A stretch of 7,394 nt of DNA from Candidatus Nitrosopelagicus sp. (GTDB lineage Archaea; Thermoproteota; Nitrososphaeria; Nitrososphaerales; Nitrosopumilaceae): positions 1-7,394 of the forward strand of contig JABHJJ010000043.1 of the NCBI GenBank assembly GCA_018691945.1. Reading direction: 5' to 3'. Below are positions 1 to 7,394 of this stretch, piece by piece. Under the pieces are notes generated by a model. The model had not been told where the DNA came from and ran no database searches. It saw only the letters and a list, made by a program, of their open reading frames with translations. The position numbers and the translations under genes are program-made. How positions within the stretch are numbered: position 1 is the stretch's first letter; the number at the start of each line of letters is the position of its first letter.

Positions 1-1257
1 AATCAAGATCCCGCATGTTTAGCATCTAATGCATGTTTGAAGATTATGCAAAAAAATAAACTATCCCCAGAACAAATTGGTCGACTGTATGTTGCCACAG
101 AATCCTCATTTGATGAGTCAAAAGCAATGAATTCTTACGTTATCGGAATGTTGGAACAGGTTTATGGTTCTGGCTCATTTCAACACTGCGGAGGAATTGA
201 ATGTAAATTTGCATGTGTGAGCGGATCATATGCACTATATGATAACACAAACTGGATTCGAGCAGGAGAATCGGAAGATAAGTATGCTTTGGTAGTAGTG
301 TCAGATATTGCAAAATATGATTTAGGTTCGAGTGGAGAAATGACTCAGGGCGGAGGCGCGATTGCAATGTTATTGAATGATTCACCACGACTTTTAGAAT
401 TTGATCCTAAAGTCACATCAACTTCAATTAAAAATGAATATGATTTTTACAGACCATTTGGAAAAGAAACACCAATTGTTCATGGACAATACTCTAATCT
501 GTTATATCTTATTCAAGTAAAAAATGCACTAAATGATTACAAGAGAAAAGCTATCAAAACAGGATTGATAGAAATGAAAGAAGGTGAAAGTATGCTTGAT
601 CATATAGATTATCTAAACATGCATTTGCCATACAGCAATATGGGTAAAAAGGCATTAGCATATCTAGTAAGACATGAATTAAGAGGCACTCCAAAATGGA
701 AAGAGATCATTATGGATATTGGAATGGAAGAGCCAGTTCCTAAAGATCCTCGCGGAACAATTGAGTCTATAATTGCAGATTCAGAATTTATGACAAAAGA
801 TAGTGAATTTACAAAGAAATTCGCAAAGACTGAGGCATATATGGAAATTTATGAAAATAAGGTTGCAAGTTCACTTATCGCATCAACAAGTATAGGCAAT
901 TTGTACACGGCATCACTCTATCTAGGATTCAGAAGTTGTCTAGAATTTGAATTCCAAAAAGGAGTTGATTTGGAAGGTAAACGCTTTGGTTTTGCATCAT
1001 ATGGAAGTGGAAGTAGTGCTATGGTGTTTAGTGGAGTAATACAACCAGAACATTTAGAAATTGTAAAAGAAATGAATTTGGAAACAGAGATTGGAGAAAG
1101 AACAAAATTAAGTTTAGAACAATATGAAGAATTACATGAGAACAAACGTACACCGGACCAATCAATTTTATCTGGAAAAAAAGAATTCATTTTAGTACAT
1201 GAAGAAAGTATATCCTCAGATAAAAGAGGAGAACGAAGATATTCATTTGTTGAATAA
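1..1257 (+). CDS. mvaS: Hydroxymethylglutaryl-CoA synthase, 5'-truncated by the window edge
   Basis: Condenses acetyl-CoA with acetoacetyl-CoA to HMG-CoA, the committed entry to the mevalonate pathway that supplies archaeal isoprenoid lipids. The frame is open to base 1, so the true start lies upstream; 418 codons are present, and compared with eukaryotic HMG-CoA synthases roughly 50-70 N-terminal residues are missing. A TTG at 37 is therefore unlikely to be the real start. Counting from base 1, the family's catalytic triad is visible: Glu34 in VATESS, Cys72 in KFACVSGS (the acyl-carrying cysteine) and His208 in NMHLPYSNM. Further family blocks are KYALVVVSDIA, DFYRPF, STSIGNLYTASLY and the C-terminal FASYGSGSSAMVFSG. 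The long form with the SYGSGS block resembles the eukaryotic/bacterial MvaS type more than the shorter classical archaeal enzyme. The next gene starts five bases after the stop, suggesting one transcript. Confidence 0.93.
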   Translation, partial: NQDPACLASNACLKIMQKNKLSPEQIGRLYVATESSFDESKAMNSYVIGMLEQVYGSGSFQHCGGIECKFACVSGSYALYDNTNWIRAGESEDKYALVVVSDIAKYDLGSSGEMTQGGGAIAMLLNDSPRLLEFDPKVTSTSIKNEYDFYRPFGKETPIVHGQYSNLLYLIQVKNALNDYKRKAIKTGLIEMKEGESMLDHIDYLNMHLPYSNMGKKALAYLVRHELRGTPKWKEIIMDIGMEEPVPKDPRGTIESIIADSEFMTKDSEFTKKFAKTEAYMEIYENKVASSLIASTSIGNLYTASLYLGFRSCLEFEFQKGVDLEGKRFGFASYGSGSSAMVFSGVIQPEHLEIVKEMNLETEIGERTKLSLEQYEELHENKRTPDQSILSGKKEFILVHEESISSDKRGERRYSFVE

Positions 1258-1262
1258 ATCAA

Positions 1263-3805
<2,543 letters not shown>

Positions 3806-3823
3806 ACAAATTATAATTTTTAC

Positions 3824-3834
3824 GACTAATTAAT
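3824..3834 (-). promoter_or_regulatory. Possible TATA region for bioA-bioD
   Basis: Minus-strand sequence ATTAATTAG lies about 26 bases upstream of the bioA ATG, the place where a TATA box would sit if the transcript were leaderless. It is a weak TATA match. A better-looking TTATAA at 3811-3816 is too close to the ATG to serve. Confidence 0.35.
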
Positions 3835-3865
3835 GGTTAACCACAGATTTTATACAAGTTAACGC
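3834..3865. promoter_or_regulatory. Candidate biotin operator (BirA-like inverted repeat) between bioA and bioB
   Basis: Two 9-base half-sites, TGGTTAACC at 3834-3842 and AGTTAACGC at 3857-3865, are separated by exactly 14 bases. They form an imperfect inverted repeat (6 of 9 positions), each containing GTTAAC. The known BirA operator in bacteria and some archaea has the form TTGTWAACC-N14/15-GGTTWACAA. The left half matches the TTAACC form at 8 of 9 positions and the right half at 6 of 9. The 14-base spacer holds the bioB TATA box, so a bound repressor could exclude TBP and also reach the bioA promoter. Pattern and spacing are seen directly; the role and the protein that binds are inferred, and no regulator gene is in the window. 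Confidence 0.55.
3848..3854 (+). promoter_or_regulatory. TATA box of the bioB-bioF promoter
   Basis: TTTTATA centred on 3851 places transcription start near 3877, giving a leader of about 16 bases to the bioB ATG at 3894. It lies in the spacer of the candidate biotin operator. Confidence 0.55.
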
Positions 3866-3893
3866 TTATTTACTAAATTTTTCAATTTTGAAT

Positions 3894-4874
3894 ATGCAAA
3901 ATCAAACTGAATTAATCTTAGAGTGTAAAAATAGAGTACTTACCAAGCAGGGTTTAACCGAAGAAATGACAAATGAGTTATTCAATGTAGAAAACAAAGT
4001 TTTGAGTCAATTATCAGACGCTGCAAACGAGATTACCAGAATATTTCAAGGTTCAAAAATAGACGTTGAACAATTAGCAAATATTAAAAAAAATTATTGT
4101 AGTGAAGATTGTACTTTTTGTAGTCAATCAGCATTTTTTGATACAGGAATTGACAAGTATCAATTAATGTCTGCGGAGGAGGTAGTGAAACAGGCAACAG
4201 ATGCAAAGAATGCAGGTGCACATTCATACTGTTTAGTTGCAGCATGGAGAGAACCATCTAATGACGATTTTAAGAGAGTGTGTCACATAATTGAAGAAGT
4301 TAATGAAAAAGTAGGCATTTCTATTGAATGTAGTTTAGGATTTCTAACGATTCAGCAGGCAATAAAATTGAAAGAATTAGGCGTAATCAGGTATAACCAT
4401 AATTTAGAAACATCTGAATCAAAATTTCCAGAGATTTGTACAACTCATACATATCAAGATAGGATTGACACATTGCATACAGCAAGAAACGCCGGATTAG
4501 AGCTTTGTACGGGCGGAATAATAGGAATGGGGGAAACAAGAAAACAAAGAGAAGAATTAGTACAGGCCATATCTAAACTCAATCCAGAAGAGGTTACAGT
4601 AAACTTACTTGTACCATTTCCAGGTACACCTTTAGAATTACAAACCCCATTAAGCTTAGAAGAAATATTGCGAGTATTTGCAGTTTTGAGATTTTTACTT
4701 CCAAAAAGCATCATAAAAATTTCAGGTGGTCGAGAAGTTAATCTGAATGACGATGGAAAGGAATTACTTTTGAGCGGCGCCAATGGAATTATCAGCGCAG
4801 GATATTTAACATTAGATGGAAACTCAATGCAAAAAGATGTTAAAATGATAAAAGAGATTGATCTTGAAGCCTAA
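3894..4874 (+). CDS. bioB: Biotin synthase (radical SAM)
   Basis: Inserts sulfur into dethiobiotin to form biotin, the last step, using two SAM-derived radicals and two iron-sulfur clusters. I chose ATG 3894 (326 residues); a TTG two codons upstream (3888) is in frame but less likely. The radical-SAM motif is CSEDCTFC with Cys69, Cys73 and Cys76 binding the 4Fe-4S cluster. The auxiliary sulfur-donating 2Fe-2S cluster ligands are all present: Cys113 (SYCLVAAW), Cys146 (IECSLGF), Cys205 (ELCTGGIIGMGE) and Arg280 (ISGGRE), matching E. coli Cys97, Cys128, Cys188 and Arg260. The YNHNLETS block (167-174) is also typical. The enzyme should be active. It is the first gene of a plus-strand unit with bioF, which overlaps its 3' end. 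Confidence 0.96.
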   Translation: MQNQTELILECKNRVLTKQGLTEEMTNELFNVENKVLSQLSDAANEITRIFQGSKIDVEQLANIKKNYCSEDCTFCSQSAFFDTGIDKYQLMSAEEVVKQATDAKNAGAHSYCLVAAWREPSNDDFKRVCHIIEEVNEKVGISIECSLGFLTIQQAIKLKELGVIRYNHNLETSESKFPEICTTHTYQDRIDTLHTARNAGLELCTGGIIGMGETRKQREELVQAISKLNPEEVTVNLLVPFPGTPLELQTPLSLEEILRVFAVLRFLLPKSIIKISGGREVNLNDDGKELLLSGANGIISAGYLTLDGNSMQKDVKMIKEIDLEA

Positions 4875-5997
4875 ATTTGGCACACTTGAAAAACAATTAA
4901 GTGTAATTGAAAAAAATAATCTACTAAGAAATCTTCAAGACAGTAAAGTTGAAAAACAATTCATTGAACAAAATGGGGAAAAATTACTAAATTTTTCATC
5001 TAATGATTATCTTGGAATAACTCCAAGTAAAATTAGATATACACAATTTCAATCAAGTTCAAGACTTGTTTCAGGAAATGACTCTAGTTTTTCTATTCTT
5101 GAAAAGAAATTATCTAAACATAAATCACAAGAAAAGACAATAGTTTATCCCACAGGATACATGGCAAATATTGGAGTAATTTCGACATTAGCAAGTAAAC
5201 AAGATACAATATTCAGTGATGAGTTAAACCATGCAAGTATTGTTGAAGCATGTAAATTATCGAGTGCGAAAATTAAAATTTTTAAACATAACGATATGAA
5301 TGATTTTGAAAGAAAAATTCAGAAAACAAATGGGAAAAAATTTTTGGTCACTGAAGGAATATTTAGTATGGATGGAGATTGGTCAAAATTAGACGAAATA
5401 ATAGAAATTTCAGAGAAAAAAGACATCATAACAATATTAGATGACGCCCATGGAGATTTTGTTTTAGGAAAAGATGGGAAAGGAACGGCTAATTTTTTCA
5501 ATGTCGAAAAGGAAATTGACATGTACATTAGTAGTCTTAGTAAAGGATTAGGAAGTTTTGGAGGATATGTGTCTGGTAAAAAAAGTCTAATCGATTTATG
5601 TATAAACACATCAAAGACTTTCATATACACATCAGCATTACCTGCATCTATCAATCAATATTCACTACAAAGATTTGATTCAAATCGTGAATCATATAGA
5701 AAAAAATTATGGAAAAAGATTAATCAATTCCATCATAGATTAAATGAAATAGGATTTACAACTAGATCTAGCAGTCAAATAATTCCAATAATTATAGGTA
5801 ATGAAAAAAAAGCAATGGATGTTTCAAAATTTTTAAGAAGTAATGGAATTTTTGCACAAGCAATAAGATATCCAACTGTAAAAAAGAATCAAGCACGCAT
5901 AAGAATTTCAATTACAGGATGGTTATCGGAAGAAGAGATAGAGTATTCAATACAAATTTTAGAAAAAGCTAAAAGAAGATTTAATCTAAATAATTAG
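4858..5997 (+). CDS. bioF: 8-Amino-7-oxononanoate synthase (KAPA synthase)
   Basis: PLP enzyme of the alpha-oxoamine synthase family that joins L-alanine to a pimeloyl thioester, releasing CO2 and giving KAPA, the first late biotin step. From TTG 4858 it has 379 residues, normal for BioF. Landmarks: NFSSNDYLG (45-53), YPTGYMANIG (97-106), His125 in DELNHASIV (stacks on PLP), Asp195 and His198 in DDAHGDFVLG, and PLP-lysine Lys229 in SSLSKGLGSFGG. The C-terminal RIRISIT block is also typical. No ATG is available near the N-terminus: TTG at 4858 and TTG at 4864 are the candidates, and both overlap the bioB end (by 17 or 11 bases), so translation is probably coupled. Other family members (KBL, serine palmitoyltransferase) are possible by fold, but the biotin context decides. 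Confidence 0.92.
   Translation: MILKPKFGTLEKQLSVIEKNNLLRNLQDSKVEKQFIEQNGEKLLNFSSNDYLGITPSKIRYTQFQSSSRLVSGNDSSFSILEKKLSKHKSQEKTIVYPTGYMANIGVISTLASKQDTIFSDELNHASIVEACKLSSAKIKIFKHNDMNDFERKIQKTNGKKFLVTEGIFSMDGDWSKLDEIIEISEKKDIITILDDAHGDFVLGKDGKGTANFFNVEKEIDMYISSLSKGLGSFGGYVSGKKSLIDLCINTSKTFIYTSALPASINQYSLQRFDSNRESYRKKLWKKINQFHHRLNEIGFTTRSSSQIIPIIIGNEKKAMDVSKFLRSNGIFAQAIRYPTVKKNQARIRISITGWLSEEEIEYSIQILEKAKRRFNLNN
5957..5985 (-). terminator. Possible T-rich terminator of the small membrane-protein gene
   Basis: Just after the stop of the 34-residue minus-strand gene, the minus strand reads CTTCTTTTAGCTTTTTC, two T-runs of the kind archaeal polymerase stops at. It lies in the 3' end of bioF, where an A-rich coding strand could produce the same pattern. 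Confidence 0.25.
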
Positions 5998-6098
5998 CGC
6001 ATCATATCAAATCCACCTATAGCAGGCGAACCAACAATAAATGCCCCAACAACTATAGCACCTAACAATGCAATAACCAAATAAAATCTGGGATTCAT
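5994..6098 (-). CDS. Small single-span membrane protein, 34 residues
   Basis: A short frame from ATG (6096-6098) to TAA encodes 34 residues beginning MNPRFYL. A positively charged start (Arg4) is followed by a clean hydrophobic segment, about residues 5-23 (FYLVIALLGAIVVGAFIVG), then SPAIGGFDMMR. The layout fits a one-pass membrane protein. It lies in the 173-base gap between bioF and ccdA, on the opposite strand, and its stop overlaps the bioF stop by two bases. A TATA-like box sits about 26 bases before the ATG, fitting a leaderless transcript. I do not recognise a family and cannot infer a function. The well-formed membrane segment, placed promoter and the fact that it fills the gap argue that it is real; its small size leaves doubt. 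Confidence 0.6.
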   Translation of the reverse strand: MNPRFYLVIALLGAIVVGAFIVGSPAIGGFDMMR

Positions 6099-6118
6099 AT
6101 GAAAAACTAATAATGCTA

Positions 6119-6127
6119 GAATAAAAA
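6119..6127 (-). promoter_or_regulatory. TATA-like box of the small membrane-protein gene
   Basis: The minus strand reads TTTTTATTC, centred about 25-26 bases before the ATG at 6098. This predicts a transcript starting at or next to the start codon. Confidence 0.45.
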
Positions 6128-6140
6128 CTCACTGTGTTAC

Positions 6141-6154
6141 GATTTTATAAAATC
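6141..6154 (+). promoter_or_regulatory. TATA box of ccdA inside a perfect 14-base palindrome
   Basis: GATTTTATAAAATC equals its own reverse complement and contains TTTATAAA. Its centre is about 23 bases before the GTG of ccdA, slightly close for a leaderless start but within tolerance. Symmetry could simply reflect a strong TATA box with AT-rich flanks, or mark a dimeric regulator site. Confidence 0.5.
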
Positions 6155-6170
6155 AGGATATACTAGTAAC

Positions 6171-6899
6171 GTGGTAGAAGTTTCGATACTTATTGCATTT
6201 TTGGCAGGAATAGGATCATTTTTTGCTCCATGTATCATACCAATGGTTCCAGCATTTTTAGCATATATTTCAGGTACAACATTATCCGAAGTCAAAACAA
6301 AAGAGAATGTTATCTCAATTAACAAGTCAAATGTACTTCTAAATTCAATATTTTTTGTACTTGGTTTTTCAGTAGTATTTTCAGCATTAGGGGTTGCAAT
6401 CAATTCAATTTTTTATGAAAATGCAAATCAGGTTGTATCAGAATTTAATCAAATTGGAGGAATAATCATCATAGGGTTTGGAACATACATGATTCTAAGC
6501 CATAAAATTCGTATACTCAATATTGAAAAGAAAATATTCCCAAAAAGCGTAGGAATCAGATTTCCAGTGTCATTTTTGTTTGGAATGGCATTTGCAGCAG
6601 GATGGACACCATGCGTAGGACCAATATTAGGTACAATAATCACTCTTGCAGCAACAACCCCTGGAATTGCATTCAATCTACTACTTGCCTATTCCATAGG
6701 AATGGGAATACCATTTATGATAATGGGTGCATTAATTTCGAAATCAAGTAAGATAATTTCAAGAGTTGGAAAACATTTGAAATACTATACAGTGCTTTTT
6801 GGAATAATAATAATTATACTTGGAATACTAGTATTCCTCAATCAATTAGTTTTAATTGCAAACTTTCCAATTCTAAATGATCTATTACTGTTGAGTTGA
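6171..6899 (+). CDS. ccdA: CcdA-family transmembrane thiol-disulfide reductase
   Basis: Polytopic membrane protein of the CcdA/DsbD-beta family (LysE superfamily) that passes electrons from cytoplasmic thioredoxin across the membrane. It has 242 residues, starting at GTG 6171; no ATG is nearby and the TATA box supports this start. The two redox cysteines are in their hallmark settings: Cys21 in FFAPCIIPMVPAFLAYISG in the first membrane segment, and Cys148 in AAGWTPCVGPILG in the fourth. About six spans are visible (roughly 4-27, 56-77, 95-110, 130-153, 160-182, 205-228), the family plan. Glycine, proline and aromatic spacing around both cysteines is typical. The redoxin gene begins one base after its stop, its likely electron acceptor. 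Ammonia-oxidising thaumarchaea are known to rely on copper proteins and lack c-type cytochromes, so the usual name 'cytochrome c biogenesis protein' probably misleads here. Confidence 0.92.
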   Translation: MVEVSILIAFLAGIGSFFAPCIIPMVPAFLAYISGTTLSEVKTKENVISINKSNVLLNSIFFVLGFSVVFSALGVAINSIFYENANQVVSEFNQIGGIIIIGFGTYMILSHKIRILNIEKKIFPKSVGIRFPVSFLFGMAFAAGWTPCVGPILGTIITLAATTPGIAFNLLLAYSIGMGIPFMIMGALISKSSKIISRVGKHLKYYTVLFGIIIIILGILVFLNQLVLIANFPILNDLLLLS

Positions 6900-6900
6900 A

Positions 6901-7394
6901 ATGAAAAAGGAATACAAGTATGCATCAATATTTTTTGCAATAATTGCAATTGGAATAATTTCTATTTCTTATTTTTATGACGAGGTTGATCTAAAAAGAA
7001 ATACAACTGATGACACAATTGTATCTGATAAAAAATTTCTCAGAAGTTCTCCAGAATTAAAAGAGGTTTCAGGCTACATCAATACCTCTTCAGAAGAAAT
7101 TAAACAAATGATAAATGGAAATGTAGTTCTTTATGATTTTTGGACATATAGTTGTATAAATTGCATTAGAACCCTACCATATCTTACAGCATGGGACGAA
7201 AAGTATGGGGATCAAGGATTAGTAATTGTAGGAATACATACCCCTGAATTTGAATTTGAGAAGGAATATGAAAATGTAGTTTTTGCAACTAAAAAATTTG
7301 GAGTGAAATACCCCGTGCTACAAGATAATGAAAAAGAGATTTGGAATGATTTTAAAAATAGATACTGGCCAAGAAAATACATTGCAGACCATGA
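6901..7394 (+). CDS. Membrane-anchored thioredoxin-fold (redoxin, TlpA/DipZ-like) protein, 3'-truncated
   Basis: Extracytoplasmic thiol-disulfide exchange protein, cut by the right edge after 164 codons. ATG 6901 follows the ccdA stop by one base, so the two are translated together. Residues 1-6 are basic (MKKEYK) and 7-26 are a hydrophobic signal anchor without an obvious cleavage site, putting the rest outside the cell. Residues 27-65 form a polar linker. The thioredoxin fold begins near residue 66, with the active site SCINC (Cys85, Cys88) in DFWTYSCINCIRTLPYL. It continues with a strand (GLVIVGIHTPEFEFE) and the start of the insertion region ending at YWPRKYIAD. The WTYSCINC...RTLPYL signature is typical of the redoxin domain of DipZ-like proteins. 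It probably receives electrons from the neighbouring CcdA; the final target is unknown. Confidence 0.9.
   Translation, partial: MKKEYKYASIFFAIIAIGIISISYFYDEVDLKRNTTDDTIVSDKKFLRSSPELKEVSGYINTSSEEIKQMINGNVVLYDFWTYSCINCIRTLPYLTAWDEKYGDQGLVIVGIHTPEFEFEKEYENVVFATKKFGVKYPVLQDNEKEIWNDFKNRYWPRKYIADH

Noticed and set aside
37..39. TTG as start of HMG-CoA synthase
   Set aside because: The frame stays open to base 1 and residues before it (DPACLASNACLK) continue the family alignment, so the gene runs off the left edge.
140..388. 82-codon minus-strand open frame
   Set aside because: Lies fully inside the HMG-CoA synthase gene, whose catalytic glutamate and cysteine codons fall in or beside this stretch; the shadow translation has no recognisable features.
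918..1262. 114-codon minus-strand open frame
   Set aside because: Antisense to conserved HMG-CoA synthase blocks (SYGSGSS region); a shadow of the real gene.
3811..3816. TTATAA as bioA TATA box
   Set aside because: Only about six bases before the bioA ATG, too close for an archaeal transcription start ahead of the coding region.
4454..4783. 109-codon minus-strand open frame
   Set aside because: Antisense to bioB cluster-ligand blocks; a shadow.
5319..5654. 111-codon minus-strand open frame
   Set aside because: Antisense to the bioF PLP-lysine region; a shadow.
6137..6676. Two minus-strand open frames, 6137-6403 and 6449-6676
   Set aside because: Antisense to ccdA membrane segments; open only because of base composition.

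Overview
The window is compact, AT-rich, archaeal-looking DNA. It carries a mevalonate-pathway HMG-CoA synthase, a complete set of late biotin-synthesis genes, and a CcdA/thioredoxin pair. Start sites lack clear Shine-Dalgarno sequences, and TATA-like boxes sit about 25 bases before several starts, as expected for archaeal and often leaderless promoters. AT content, codon usage and protein style suggest a Nitrosopumilus-like ammonia-oxidising thaumarchaeon (Nitrososphaerota). That placement is inference from recognition, not from a search.

Layout, left to right: (1) 1-1257 +, the 3' part of an HMG-CoA synthase gene that enters from the left edge. (2) 1263-1811 +, an unrecognised 182-residue protein probably co-transcribed with it, with a possible PD-(D/E)XK-like core; its 3' end overlaps bioD tail to tail by 27 bases. 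(3) 3805-1785 -, bioA then bioD, joined by an ATGA overlap. (4) 3806-3887, an 82-base divergent control region with two GTTAAC half-sites around a TATA box, resembling a BirA-type biotin operator. (5) 3894-5997 +, bioB then bioF, overlapping, with bioF starting at TTG. (6) 5994-6098 -, a 34-residue single-span membrane protein with its own TATA-like box, facing bioF. (7) 6171-6899 +, CcdA, followed after one base by (8) 6901-7394 +, a membrane-anchored thioredoxin-fold protein cut by the right edge.

BioF, BioA, BioD and BioB together turn a pimeloyl thioester into biotin (KAPA, DAPA, dethiobiotin, biotin). All four keep their key catalytic or metal-binding residues, so the branch looks functional. 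No gene making the pimeloyl precursor (BioC/BioH, BioW, BioI, BioZ) is present. If the host is an ammonia-oxidising thaumarchaeon, the biotin would serve the acetyl-/propionyl-CoA carboxylase of the 3-hydroxypropionate/4-hydroxybutyrate carbon-fixation cycle. HMG-CoA synthase feeds isoprenoid membrane-lipid synthesis. The CcdA/redoxin pair probably carries electrons across the membrane to extracytoplasmic thiols.

The best candidates for something undescribed are the divergent biotin operator, the 34-residue membrane protein and the possible nuclease-fold protein beside HMG-CoA synthase. I see no CRISPR array, RNA gene, insertion sequence or defence island.
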